A program made the position numbers and the translations under genes. From CAIYUC01 sp963682005 (GTDB taxonomy: Bacteria; Bacteroidota; Bacteroidia; Bacteroidales; FEN-979), in assembly GCA_963682005.1 (NCBI GenBank), contig OY820914.1, positions 2,728,001 through 2,792,000 of the forward strand: 64,000 nucleotides of DNA. Reading direction: 5' to 3'. Positions 1-9,600 of the stretch are shown here, piece by piece. Every line of letters begins with the position of its first letter. Position 1 is the first letter of the stretch. The notes beneath the pieces are model-generated. The model was not told the DNA's origin. It saw nothing but the letters and a program-made list of their open reading frames with translations, and ran no database searches.

Positions 1-1
1 T

Positions 2-85
2 GACCATGCAAAAGGATATCGATACGTCATCTCGACCGACAGGAAAAAACGGGATTTCCTCAGGAAATTTGAGACAGAGGAATAA
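2..85 (+). CDS. C-terminal end of an unidentified protein (partial)
   Basis: An open frame enters from the left edge and stops with TAA at 83-85, leaving 27 residues rich in lysine, arginine and glutamate (ending RKFETEE). The charged, non-hydrophobic tail suggests a cytoplasmic protein. The fragment is too short to assign to a family. It lies about 120 bp upstream of plsY on the same strand, with a short-repeat region between them, so co-transcription is possible but not shown. Confidence 0.45.
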   Translation, partial: DHAKGYRYVISTDRKKRDFLRKFETEE

Positions 86-205
86 ATGGCGAGCGGTGAG
101 TGGTGAGAGGTGAGAAGTGAGTGGGAAAAAGTGATGAAGTGATGAAGTGATGAAGTGATGGAGTGATAAAATCGTAATTCGTAATTCGTAATTCGTAATT
201 ATCAA
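86..205. repeat. short tandem repeats upstream of plsY
   Basis: Two short tandem repeats occupy this gap. An octamer of the type GTGATGAA is repeated about four times at roughly 130-165. A heptamer of the type CGTAATT is repeated four times at 173-200, ending only 5 bp before the plsY start codon. The same heptamer appears in reverse orientation inside the rRNA operon at 37294-37325. No promoter motif is visible here. Confidence 0.7.
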
Positions 206-841
206 ATGGTCTATATTATTGTAATTGAGATAATGCTTGCCTACCTCATCGGCTCCATCCCTTCTGCGGTGTGGATCGGGAAGATCTTTTCGGGGATAGA
301 TGTGCGGGAGCACGGCAGCGGCAATGCCGGTGCTACCAATGTGATCCGTGTTCTCGGCTTCAAGGCCGGGATCCCTGTGCTGCTCTTTGATGTGTTCAAA
401 GGATGGTTTGCCGTTCAGTTGTCTGGGTTTTTCCCGCATGAATTTCTTTCCGCCGACGGGTACATCTGGCTCCGGATAGGGCTTGCTGTTGTAGCAGTGA
501 TCGGGCACATTTTCCCTGTCTTTGCCGGTTTCAAGGGAGGCAAGGGTGTTGCAACCCTGGCTGGGGTCGGAATTGCGCTTTACCCCTTTGCATTACTGAT
601 CGTGATCTGCATTTTCATTTTTACACTGTCGGTCTCAAAATTCGTGTCGCTTTCTTCGATCCTTGCCGCCCTGGCCTTTCCTTTTGTCGTGTATTTCATA
701 ACAGGAGTGACAAATCCCGGATTGCTCATCCTTTCTGTTCTTGTTGCAATATTTATCCCGGTATCACACAGGAAGAACATCAGGCGATTGTGGAAAGGGG
801 AGGAACCCAAATTTAACTTCAGCCGCAAAAAGGATAGCTGA
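206..841 (+). CDS. plsY: Glycerol-3-phosphate acyltransferase PlsY
   Basis: This integral membrane enzyme transfers an acyl group from acyl-phosphate to the sn-1 position of glycerol-3-phosphate, giving lysophosphatidate, the first step of phospholipid synthesis. The 211-residue length is normal for PlsY. Family motifs are clear: GSIPSA (16-21), GSGNAGATN (37-45), and GHIFPVF with GFKGGKGVAT (100-117). Several hydrophobic segments fit the multi-pass membrane topology, and the C-terminus is basic and cytoplasmic. The chosen ATG is the first in frame, and the protein begins directly with a transmembrane segment as expected. No Shine-Dalgarno site is evident, which is common in Bacteroidota. Confidence 0.95.
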   Translation: MVYIIVIEIMLAYLIGSIPSAVWIGKIFSGIDVREHGSGNAGATNVIRVLGFKAGIPVLLFDVFKGWFAVQLSGFFPHEFLSADGYIWLRIGLAVVAVIGHIFPVFAGFKGGKGVATLAGVGIALYPFALLIVICIFIFTLSVSKFVSLSSILAALAFPFVVYFITGVTNPGLLILSVLVAIFIPVSHRKNIRRLWKGEEPKFNFSRKKDS

Positions 842-927
842 GGGGTTTTACCCTCACCACCTCTCCACCTCACCAGTTCACCACCTGGCTGGCTCCAAAA
901 AGAAAATCTCAAACAAACCGACCAGTT

Positions 928-958
928 TTTGACGATCCGGCAGAATATTGTATATTTG
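928..958 (+). promoter_or_regulatory. dnaN promoter, Bacteroidota consensus
   Basis: TTTG at 928-931 is followed after exactly 19 bp by TATATTTG at 951-958, a full match to the Bacteroidota primary-sigma consensus (TTTG, N19-21, TAnnTTTG). Transcription would begin near 965, giving an AT-rich leader of about 60 nt before the dnaN start at 1026. Confidence 0.8.
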
Positions 959-1025
959 AAAAAAATTAGGTGAATTAAAAATTTATACCTTTATTGCCAA
1001 ATCAAACACTAAAAATCAGTTCGTT

Positions 1026-2150
1026 ATGAAATTTATTGTTTCCAGCACCCTTTTATTGAAAAACCTTCAGTCGATCCTTGGTGTGATCAATACCAGCAAT
1101 ACATTGCCAATCCTTGATGATTTCCTGTTTGAATTGAAAGAGGATGAACTCACGATCACCTCTTCTGACCTGGAAACGACCATGAGTGTTTCGATCAGGC
1201 CGGATAAGGCGGATGAGACGGGAAGCATTGCCATTCCTGCGAAGATCCTTGTTGATACGCTGAAAACGTTTGCTGATATCCCGGTTTCTTTTTCGATCAA
1301 TGATGAAACCCACATGGTGGAAATTTCTGCAGGTGAAGGGAAGTACAAATTGTCGGGACATAAAAGTGACGAGTATCCTCATTCACCCATGCTTGAAGAT
1401 GCTACTTCGATCGAATTGAATTCCTCCGTTCTGGCAAATGCCATTAACAAAACAATCTTTGCAACGGGCAATGATGAGTTGAGGCTGGTGTTGTCAGGCG
1501 TTTTCTGCGAGCTGTCACCGGATGATATAACTTTTGTTGCTACGGATGCCCATAAGCTTGTCAGGTACAAAAGAACTGATGCTAAATGTGAAGATTCCGC
1601 CTCTTTTATTCTTCCAAAAAAGCCGTTGAACCTGCTGAAAAATATTCTTTCTGCCCAGGATGTACCGGTTAAGATCGATTATAATCCAACCAATGCATGC
1701 TTCGCCTTTAACAATGTAAACCTGGTTTGCCGGCTGATCGACGGGAAATATCCCAACTATGATGCCGTTATTCCTGCGGAGAATCCTTATAAACTAACCA
1801 TTGACCGCGTGTCACTGCTTACCTCAATCCGGCGTGTTGCCATTTTTGCCAACCAGTCAACACACCAGATCCGGTTTAAGCTTACCGGCCAGGAACTTGT
1901 CCTTTCTGCAGAGGATGTCGATTTTTCAAATGAAGCAAAGGAAAGACTGACCTGCGCTTATGAAGGAGATGATATGGAAATAGGCTTCAACTCAAAATTC
2001 CTGCTCGAAATGCTCAATAACATTGATTCGGAGGAAGTGAAGCTGGAAATGTCTGCCCCGAACAGGGCCGGCATCTTGTTACCTGTCAACAACGATAATG
2101 CAAGTGAAGATATCCTGATGCTCGTGATGCCAGTCATGCTGAATAAGTAA
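1026..2150 (+). CDS. dnaN: DNA polymerase III sliding clamp, beta subunit
   Basis: The 374-residue protein is the beta clamp that encircles DNA and tethers the replicative polymerase. Length and the three repeated clamp domains fit the family. It begins MKFIVSSTLLLKNLQ and ends with the usual hydrophobic-methionine tail (MLVMPVM), close to the C-terminal MPMR-type motif that contacts partner proteins. It has its own well-matched promoter (928-958) and a strong terminator just after the stop, so it appears to be a single-gene unit rather than part of a dnaA-dnaN operon. Confidence 0.97.
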   Translation: MKFIVSSTLLLKNLQSILGVINTSNTLPILDDFLFELKEDELTITSSDLETTMSVSIRPDKADETGSIAIPAKILVDTLKTFADIPVSFSINDETHMVEISAGEGKYKLSGHKSDEYPHSPMLEDATSIELNSSVLANAINKTIFATGNDELRLVLSGVFCELSPDDITFVATDAHKLVRYKRTDAKCEDSASFILPKKPLNLLKNILSAQDVPVKIDYNPTNACFAFNNVNLVCRLIDGKYPNYDAVIPAENPYKLTIDRVSLLTSIRRVAIFANQSTHQIRFKLTGQELVLSAEDVDFSNEAKERLTCAYEGDDMEIGFNSKFLLEMLNNIDSEEVKLEMSAPNRAGILLPVNNDNASEDILMLVMPVMLNK

Positions 2151-2155
2151 AAAAA

Positions 2156-2178
2156 AAGTCCCGCAATTTGCGGGACTT
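2156..2178. terminator. bidirectional terminator between dnaN and the cold-shock gene
   Basis: A perfect stem AAGTCCCGC / GCGGGACTT with a five-base loop follows the dnaN stop codon within 6 bp and is preceded by a run of A. Read on the minus strand, the A-run becomes a T-tract, so the hairpin can end both dnaN (plus) and the convergent cold-shock gene (minus). Confidence 0.85.
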
Positions 2179-2204
2179 AAATGCATTCTTGTATTCAAAG
2201 AACG

Positions 2205-2396
2205 TTAGTCCTTTTTAACATTGATTGCTTTTTTACCCCTTTTGTCTTCTGTGATATCAAAAGAGACTTGGTCATTTTCGCGGACCCTGTCGATAAGGCC
2301 GCTGACATGAACAAAAATGTCCTCTTGGGTTTCATCTTCTACAATAAAACCAAATCCTTTTCTCTCATTGAAAAACTTTACTTTACCTGTTGACAT
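2205..2396 (-). CDS. Cold-shock domain protein (CspA family)
   Basis: This 63-residue protein is a single cold-shock domain that binds single-stranded RNA and DNA and acts as an RNA chaperone. Both RNA-binding motifs are present: RNP1 KGFGFI (13-18) and RNP2 DIFVHVS (26-32). The short length and acidic middle section are typical of Bacteroidota Csp proteins. It is transcribed convergently with dnaN and divergently from the malic enzyme gene; the shared 160-bp upstream region is very AT-rich. Which Csp paralogue it is cannot be decided from sequence alone. Confidence 0.95.
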   Translation of the reverse strand: MSTGKVKFFNERKGFGFIVEDETQEDIFVHVSGLIDRVRENDQVSFDITEDKRGKKAINVKKD

Positions 2397-2558
2397 AATA
2401 AATTGAATTAAAAATTAACTTTGCGAATATACAAATTAAATTGTAAAAGTAAATAATATTATAAATATATTAGGTTTATTTTTGCTTTCTTCAACTTTGA
2501 TGATCATTTCTATGAGATTTTTACCATTACATCCTGTAAAATTTTAAAAACCACGCAT

Positions 2559-4013
2559 ATGAAAGAGATTTTGCAAACCCTTGAGAACTTAAACGATGTT
2601 TTTCCTTCTCATTTTACGGAAGCACAGATTGCGAAAGCAAAAACCTTGTTTCTGAAAAAGCTGTCAGGTGATGCCCACCGTTTTTATTCGGGGAAGATAC
2701 AGACTGTACCCAAAGCACCTGTCATCGGTTTTAACTGGTTCAATGTTTGGTATACGCCAGGAGTTTCGACTGTTTCCACGACGATCCGCGAAAACCCGGA
2801 TTGTTCGTTTGAATTGTCAAACAGGGGAAACCTTGTTGCGGTTGTGAGTGATTCAACACGTGTTCTGGGAGATGGCGACTGCACGCCTCCGGGCGGGTTG
2901 GGTGTGATGGAGGGAAAGGCATTCCTGATGAAATACCTTGGAGGGGTCGATGCTGTGGCACTCTGTATTGACAGTAAAGATGCGAACGGAAAAAACGATC
3001 CCGACCGGATCATTCAGTTCGTGAAAATGTGTCAGCACAGTTTCGGCGCAGTGAACCTGGAAGATATATCCCAGCCGAACTGTTTCAAAGTGCTTGACGT
3101 TTTAAGAGAAGAATGTGATATTCCGGTTTGGCATGACGATGCCCAGGGTACTGCATGCGTTACACTTGCCGGACTGATAAACGCTTTGAAACTGGCCGGA
3201 AAGAAAATTAGCGATGTCAGGATCGTTCTCTTTGGCGCGGGAGCTTCAAACACAACGATCGCCCGGCTCCTGATCACGGATGGTGCAGATCCGAAGAAGA
3301 TGGTCATTTTTGATACCAAGGGCTCCCTCAATATTGACAGGGAAGATATCAAGGCTGATACACGGTTCTACCGGAAATGGGAACTTTGCCAGTCCACGAA
3401 TCCCGCCAAGATCCGGACCATGGATGAAGCCATGGCCGGTGCTGATGTCCTGATCTCGCTTTCAACCCCCGGTCCGGAAACCATCAAGCGCGAATGGGTG
3501 AGGAAAATGGCTGAAAAATCGATCGTATTTGCCTGTGCCAATCCTGTACCTGAGATTTACCCGTATGCAGCAAAGGAAGAAGGCGCTTATATCGTGGCCA
3601 CGGGTCGCGGCGACTTTCCGAACCAGGTGAACAATTCCATCGGGTTCCCGGGGATCCTGAAAGGTGCGCTGATGGTCAGGGCCAGGAAAATTACCGACAA
3701 CATGGCCATCGCCGCCGCACATTCACTTGCAGATTATGCTGAAAAAAGAGGGATCGATGTCAACAACATTGTTCCTACCATGGATGAAGCGTCTGTATTT
3801 CCGCACGAATCAGCCGATGTAGCCATGCAGGCCATCAAGGACGGTGTAGCCCGCATTAGGATGACCAGAGAAGAGGTGTTTACACGTGCAAAACAGGATA
3901 TCGAATATTCACGCGGACTTACAAAATTATTGATGGATAACGGGTTTATCGAAAGTCCTTCGATTGATATGATAAAATCGGCGTTGCACTGGGCAATCGA
4001 GCAGGTTCAGTAA
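2559..4013 (+). CDS. NAD(P)-dependent malic enzyme (oxaloacetate-decarboxylating)
   Basis: The 484-residue protein converts malate to pyruvate and CO2 with reduction of NAD(P). The malic N-terminal domain contains VLGDGD near residue 101. The metal and substrate segment HDDAQGTA near residue 191 and the Rossmann motif LFGAGASNT near 224 mark the catalytic and cofactor domains. It lacks the C-terminal phosphotransacetylase-like domain of the long (~750 aa) MaeB type, so it belongs to the short form. A -7-like TATTTTTG lies at 2477-2484, without a good -33 element. Pyruvate produced here could feed the pyruvate phosphate dikinase encoded at 19.6-22.3 kb. Cofactor preference cannot be read from the sequence. 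Confidence 0.93.
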   Translation: MKEILQTLENLNDVFPSHFTEAQIAKAKTLFLKKLSGDAHRFYSGKIQTVPKAPVIGFNWFNVWYTPGVSTVSTTIRENPDCSFELSNRGNLVAVVSDSTRVLGDGDCTPPGGLGVMEGKAFLMKYLGGVDAVALCIDSKDANGKNDPDRIIQFVKMCQHSFGAVNLEDISQPNCFKVLDVLREECDIPVWHDDAQGTACVTLAGLINALKLAGKKISDVRIVLFGAGASNTTIARLLITDGADPKKMVIFDTKGSLNIDREDIKADTRFYRKWELCQSTNPAKIRTMDEAMAGADVLISLSTPGPETIKREWVRKMAEKSIVFACANPVPEIYPYAAKEEGAYIVATGRGDFPNQVNNSIGFPGILKGALMVRARKITDNMAIAAAHSLADYAEKRGIDVNNIVPTMDEASVFPHESADVAMQAIKDGVARIRMTREEVFTRAKQDIEYSRGLTKLLMDNGFIESPSIDMIKSALHWAIEQVQ

Positions 4014-4030
4014 TTCAACCTTGTTCCATC

Positions 4031-4076
4031 CACCCCCCTTGCCTTCAGTTGAGGGGGTCGGGGGGTGATGTGTTTT
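4031..4076 (+). terminator. probable terminator after malic enzyme
   Basis: An eight-base stem CACCCCCC (4031-4038) / GGGGGGTG (4060-4067) is followed by TGTTTTTT. It lies 18 bp after the malic-enzyme stop and just before the convergent alpha-galactosidase stop codon. The long loop makes it less certain than other terminators in the window. Confidence 0.55.
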
Positions 4077-4080
4077 TTCG

Positions 4081-6372
4081 CTATTTCGCTATTCCGCCAT
4101 TTCTCTGTGCCAGGTTCAGCAATGCTACCCCGTGCGGAAGCACATGTTTTTCAAAGCTCAGAGACACCGGACCAAGATCTTTCTGACGCCATAAATCGCG
4201 CATTTCAAAGGCTCCTGACAGTCCAAGATCTTTGAGGTTTACAAGAATGTTCTGAGGCTTTTCTGTAAGATTGAACACCCCGATCACCCGGCTCCCGTCT
4301 TCCATCTCTTTGGCCCAGATCTCGTAATCAGGGTTGAACTTGATGCGGGTGGCCTGCTTTCCAAGGGGATCCTGGTTCACATCGAGCACTTCATCGTTCG
4401 TTAAAAGATTCATCGTGAACGGATCAAGCTGGTCAAGATCGCAGCCGATCAACAGGGGGGCGGCAAGCAGGCACCACAGCGAGAGATGCGTGTACTGCTC
4501 GTCCGGCGTCAGCCGTGTATAATGCAGCGAAGGTCCCCAGCCAACATAGCCGACAACCAGCATGTCCGGGTCATTCCATCTCCCCGGTGCGGCATAAGGA
4601 GAACAAGGACCCTGGCTGAAACCGATTCCCGACATGCTTTCCCAGGTGTCATCTATGTCACCGGTCGTTCTCCAGGAATTCCCGTCTACATCCTTTCCCC
4701 ATGTCCAGACATCTCCCATTCCGTATTGGCAGAGGCTATAATGGATATCCCGGTTAACCCGGCGGATGGCCCTCTTCATTATCTGGTAAGGATGCTGGAA
4801 TTGATCCGCTGTATTCGGATTTGGACAGATATTCCCGTATGAACACCAGTCGTATTTCAGGTAGTCGATTCCCCAACCCGCATAAGCCTGGGCATCTTTT
4901 TCCTCGAACGTATAGCTGCCCTCATATCCGCCACAGGTGCGGGGACCGGGCGATGAATAGATGCCGATCTTCAAGCCGAGCGAGTGGACATAGTCACTCA
5001 ATCCCCGCATGTTCGGGAACTTCCAGTTGGTAAGTATTTTCCCATCCTTGTCATGCTTGTCTTCCCATCCATCGTCGATGTTTATGTAAGTCCAGCCGTG
5101 ATTGGCCAGGCCGGATGAAATCATCGATTCGGCCGATTGCCTCACCTTTTTATCGCTCACGCTCAAACCCCAGCAATTCCAGCTGTTCCATCCCATCGGC
5201 GGGGTTAGGGAGATCGCATTGCCCACAATGATCTTCAGGTCACGGATTGCACAGCCCTGTGTGTTCTCAACCTTTAATGTAACGGCATACTCCTCTTTCT
5301 TGCCGAGAGAGCCGGTAATAATACCGGAATTTGTATCGATCACCAGGCCTTTCGGCAGGTTTATGGCATTGTATTTCAACGGAGGCTTCCCGGTGGCGGC
5401 AATTTTGAACAGGAATGGTGACCAGGGTCTGATCCCAAAGACTTTTGGCCCGTTGATCCTTGGAAGTTCCCCTGTTTTCGGGGTTAAAATGTAAGCAGAA
5501 CTGATTTGTTCCGAAATCGTTTTTCCCGAATTTTTTTCATCGAAAGAAAACAATAACACAGCAGGTTTTGAGAGATCCATATGGATCATCACGGAATCCC
5601 GGACAGTGTCATTTTTCAGTAAAGTGACTTTCGACCTCCTTTCATAGATCGTGATCCCATTCTCATACAGAATTGCTTTGATCGTCAGGATCCCTGTGAA
5701 ATCGTTCTTTGCAGAGGTGTTCTGAATCGTGAATTTCTTTTTCATGACCGAATCTCCCTCAAACGAGAACGCTTCACCCTTTATTCCGAATGAGATGTAA
5801 TCCGGAACATCGAGCATCGAAATTAGATACGGGGAAGCGAACATGCCTCCGGGTCCATTCTTGTCATAAACCCTTACTGCCAGTATATTTTCCCTGTCCC
5901 AATGGATCCGTGGGTCGAGGGTAGGTAATATGTATTTCCGGTCGGTGTACCAGGTGCCCCTTGCTTTGATAAATTCTTCATCCGGCTCTTTTTTTTGAAA
6001 AATCGTTTTCCCGTTTTCTCCGATCATCTCACCATTGAGGAAGACCTCGTCGCAATCGTCAATCTTTCCCAGCAGGATTTGCAGACTGTCTTTCAGGTAC
6101 GAGGTTCCTTTCAAAGTGGATGGGATATAGAATTTAATACGGTACCATGCAAAACCATCGAGTTTGTCAAAACCCTGGTCTTCCCAGTTCTTTCCGGGAA
6201 GAATTGAATCCCATGCTGCATCAGCGAATCCGGGTGCAGCCCAGGAAAGATCATCGCCGGCCTTGAATTTCCATGGTTTGGACAGGTCCACTATTGACGG
6301 AGATTGTTTTGTGGAACAAGAGGTAATGAGAAAGATCATTACAGTCACTGGAAGGAATAAAATGTACCTCAT
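4081..6372 (-). CDS. Multidomain GH27-type alpha-galactosidase lipoprotein
   Basis: The 763-residue protein is predicted to remove terminal alpha-linked galactose (or N-acetylgalactosamine or arabinopyranose) from glycans at the cell surface. A lipoprotein signal with lipobox LITSC puts the acylated cysteine at residue 19. A galactose-binding-like beta-sandwich follows (about 30-190), then a linker, a putative Ig domain (about 317-385), and a GH27 barrel from about 387 (PPMGWNSWNCWG). The likely nucleophile is the Asp in YLKYDWCSYG near 507 and the acid/base Asp is in RWNDPDML near 600. A C-terminal beta domain completes the enzyme. No SusC/SusD pair is adjacent. Substrate specificity within GH27 is not resolved. 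Confidence 0.9.
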   Translation of the reverse strand: MRYILFLPVTVMIFLITSCSTKQSPSIVDLSKPWKFKAGDDLSWAAPGFADAAWDSILPGKNWEDQGFDKLDGFAWYRIKFYIPSTLKGTSYLKDSLQILLGKIDDCDEVFLNGEMIGENGKTIFQKKEPDEEFIKARGTWYTDRKYILPTLDPRIHWDRENILAVRVYDKNGPGGMFASPYLISMLDVPDYISFGIKGEAFSFEGDSVMKKKFTIQNTSAKNDFTGILTIKAILYENGITIYERRSKVTLLKNDTVRDSVMIHMDLSKPAVLLFSFDEKNSGKTISEQISSAYILTPKTGELPRINGPKVFGIRPWSPFLFKIAATGKPPLKYNAINLPKGLVIDTNSGIITGSLGKKEEYAVTLKVENTQGCAIRDLKIIVGNAISLTPPMGWNSWNCWGLSVSDKKVRQSAESMISSGLANHGWTYINIDDGWEDKHDKDGKILTNWKFPNMRGLSDYVHSLGLKIGIYSSPGPRTCGGYEGSYTFEEKDAQAYAGWGIDYLKYDWCSYGNICPNPNTADQFQHPYQIMKRAIRRVNRDIHYSLCQYGMGDVWTWGKDVDGNSWRTTGDIDDTWESMSGIGFSQGPCSPYAAPGRWNDPDMLVVGYVGWGPSLHYTRLTPDEQYTHLSLWCLLAAPLLIGCDLDQLDPFTMNLLTNDEVLDVNQDPLGKQATRIKFNPDYEIWAKEMEDGSRVIGVFNLTEKPQNILVNLKDLGLSGAFEMRDLWRQKDLGPVSLSFEKHVLPHGVALLNLAQRNGGIAK

Positions 6373-6516
6373 ACAGTCTGGTTTTTTTGAATTGGTTTAT
6401 TTCTCCGGTTGAAAAGGGGGACTATACGCCCTCTGTGACAAATATATCAAAGTTCTTTGAAAAGAACATGATAAAAGATTGGTTTAGTAAAGTGGTTCAG
6501 GAGATATGATGCGGGG

Positions 6517-6555
6517 AAAAAAAACGCCGGTCAGTATTACCGGCCGGCGTTTTTT
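6517..6555. terminator. strong terminator (mainly for the BNR-repeat gene)
   Basis: The stem ACGCCGG (6524-6530) / CCGGCGT (6544-6550) is flanked by a run of eight A on the left and six T on the right, so it can act in both directions. On the minus strand it lies about 50 bp downstream of the stop codon of the gene ending at 6602. Confidence 0.85.
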
Positions 6556-6601
6556 ATTGCGGGAACGATTCACCGAATCTTCCCGGGGATAAATTCAAAA
6601 A

Positions 6602-9600
6602 TTATTTCTGGATCACGATCTTCCTGACCATTTTTCCTTGCGTATTGGAGAATTCAAGGAGATAATTCCCCTGGGGCAGGTTCTGGATATCGATCTTCCT
6701 CGTGGCATGCCTGTCAACCTCAATATTCTTTACAGAGTAAACTTCAACACCGGCCGTGTTTATCACCGAAATATTCAGGTTTTCCTTCTTTTCCGTAAAG
6801 ATATCGACGGTGAATATTCCATGTGAAGGATTCGGATAAACACTTAAACTGACTCCATGTATCTCTTCAATCCCTCCGCAGGTTTTGAACGTAACACGGG
6901 CTGAATCCATTCCGACACAGCCAAATTCGCTCGTCACAGCAACACTGAACAGGCGGCTGTTGATTCCGATGCCTGTGGAATCGACGGTGATCTGCGCGGT
7001 CGTTTGTCCGCCGGGGTACCAGAGATAGCCGGTAGCTCCGGGGGTAGTAGCGTTCAGCGTATAAGTGAGGTTTGAACACAGCACCGTATCAGGGCCGAGG
7101 TTAACCACCGGAATAGCATGAATAGTAAGCTGAGCTGTATCTGAAACTGACGGGCAAAGTGAACCCGAATTGGCTGTCAGGACCAGGTTTACACTGCCTG
7201 TTAGTTTATCAGTGGGTCCTGGGGTATAGACGGGGCTAAGTTGTGTTGCATCATTGAATGTGCCGTCTCCTGAAGTGCTCCAGAGAAGAGAAGCATAATT
7301 TGTCCCCGATGTGTTTTGAGGTGAAAAGGTGGCACCAATGCATATCTGCCCCGGATCGCCAGCTGAAACCGTCAGAAGTGCTGAAAAATATAGCCTCAGC
7401 GTACTTGTTGTCTCCGGCAGGTTTTGTCCGTATCCGTGCATGGTAAGATCTACATACCCTGTTGAAATATCCTGGGCACTTGGTGTATAAGCGGCATCAA
7501 GGTTGGAGGGAATGTCAAAAGTCCCTGTCCCGGAAGTAGTCCATAGAATTGAATCACAGTTTTGAGAGATGCCATGAACCTGGTAGAAGGTTACATTTGC
7601 GCAAATGGTATCGTTGCCTCCTGCATAAACAGCAAGCCGGTATTCCGGTGGGAAGACAATGAAATCTGTCCAAACTGCCGTATCCGTAGGATATAATGCA
7701 GCGTTTGAGTAGTTCCATGTGAACGTGTGAGGTCCTGCAAGAACCGGGTAAGCAACATTTTTCCATTCATTATGCCCCGACCAGCTTCCGACCATCAATG
7801 AATCAATATAGAACTTCAGTGTACCTGAAAACTTTTTTGTTGCGGTCTTTAAAAAGAAAGAGATGGAATCATCATACAATACATTGTAATGGATCAGCAG
7901 ATCAGAGGATTGATTTTCTCCGGTGGTTGTGATCTTAGAGGAATAAAGACCTTCCTCAAAAATTACATTGTCAATTGTCCATGGAACCGGACTTGTATTC
8001 ACCCATGCAAATTTGTTGAAATTGCCGGTTTCCCAATCCTCGACAATAAGACCGATCCGCAATGTGAAATCTTTTGCATCTTGCTGGAATCCTGAAAATG
8101 CTGTATTGTGAAATACCACGCCGGATCCGATATATGCATTGCTGCTGACATGGATCTGATAAACTGCGTTTACACTCTGGCCGGCAGGTATCGTTCCGAG
8201 ATTGATAACCTGGTTCTGGATTGTGACAAATGGATTATTGGATGTCAGGTTACTCTCCGCATCAAGGGCATCATAGTCACCGGGGTTCTTTGTCTGAATG
8301 GTAAGGATGGCATCTTCGCCCGGATCGAGCCGGCCATTGTTGTTGCCTGCCGGATCAGAAACGGTCATCTTGACAATACTCAGGGCAGGACCATGTGATA
8401 ACAGCGAAAAGGTGCTGGTTGTAACATTTCCGGCATTGTCAACAGTGCGGACATCGAAGGGAATAGTCGTCAGCCCTGGTAAAGCATTGGAAACATCAAA
8501 CTGGTAAACATCCTGCATTGCTTTTACCTGTCCGGCCGTGAAACTCCCGTAGAATTCGGTTGAATCGTGAATGGTAATAAATGGAGAGGAACATGAAACC
8601 GTTGCAACAATGCTGTCAGCAGTGGCATTTCCTGTGTTCTCAAGTGTCAGTCCGAGCATTTCCGTTTCACCGAAATCCATCAGCCCGTTTCCATTACCAT
8701 AGGTTTGGTCATTCAGTAAATTGGCATTGTAAACAACGGTGGCATGTGGGATAACAAAATTGATCGGGGATACATAGGTCATGGCATAGCCAAGCCTTGT
8801 ATCGGTCCAGCATGGATATGCTTTTCCGTCATAGGCGGTAATTCCGAGGTAGTCTCCCATATAGCCGGTGGCCATGTTCGGGATCGGGGACGGAGTAAAA
8901 GCCACATCGCTTACCTTCATGTCGCTCCATGTTGCACCACCGTCGTCTGAATAGGCGACCCAGGTTTCGCACTGGTTAGCTGGTACGTTCCTGTTGTCAT
9001 AAAACACCACGCTTACCATACCGTTGGCCTGGTCGCAGGTGATCCATGACATGTAATGCTTTTTCCCCAGACCGGATGCATCCTGATTGATTTTAATCGG
9101 AGTCGACCATGTTGTGCCTCCATCCGTTGATTTGATCATGTAAACATCTACGTCTGTACCGGTATTTATCCCCGGTACACCTACATTCGGCCAGGCAACG
9201 TAAAGCGTTCCACGGTAAGGGCTGTTGCTGATGTCGCAGGCCATTGACGGGAATGAGTTTACACGCTGGTTCTGGCTTACGCCGGTTGTACGTATTCCTT
9301 TAATATTGTTGAGGATCCTCACTGCAGGTGCCCATGTGACACCGCCATCCAGTGATTTTGAAAAACCAAGGGCTTTTTCATCACCGGGCCAGCTGTCATA
9401 TACAGACCAGACACAATAAGCCTCACCATCAGGCCCTGTCTTGAAGTTCTCGCCCTGGTTGTGGCTTCCTGCTGCTGTTCCTGAACTGATCGCAACCGGG
9501 GTTGACCAGGTAACGGCATTGGTATTTGAATAGGAAACAGTGATCTGGTTATTCTTCATCCACCCGTTATACAAGTTGCCATTGTAAGGACTTGTAGGGC

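Noticed and set aside
7889..8507. Plus-strand frames opposite the BNR-repeat gene
   Set aside because: They are antisense shadows of a gene with clear Asp-box repeats and a T9SS domain.
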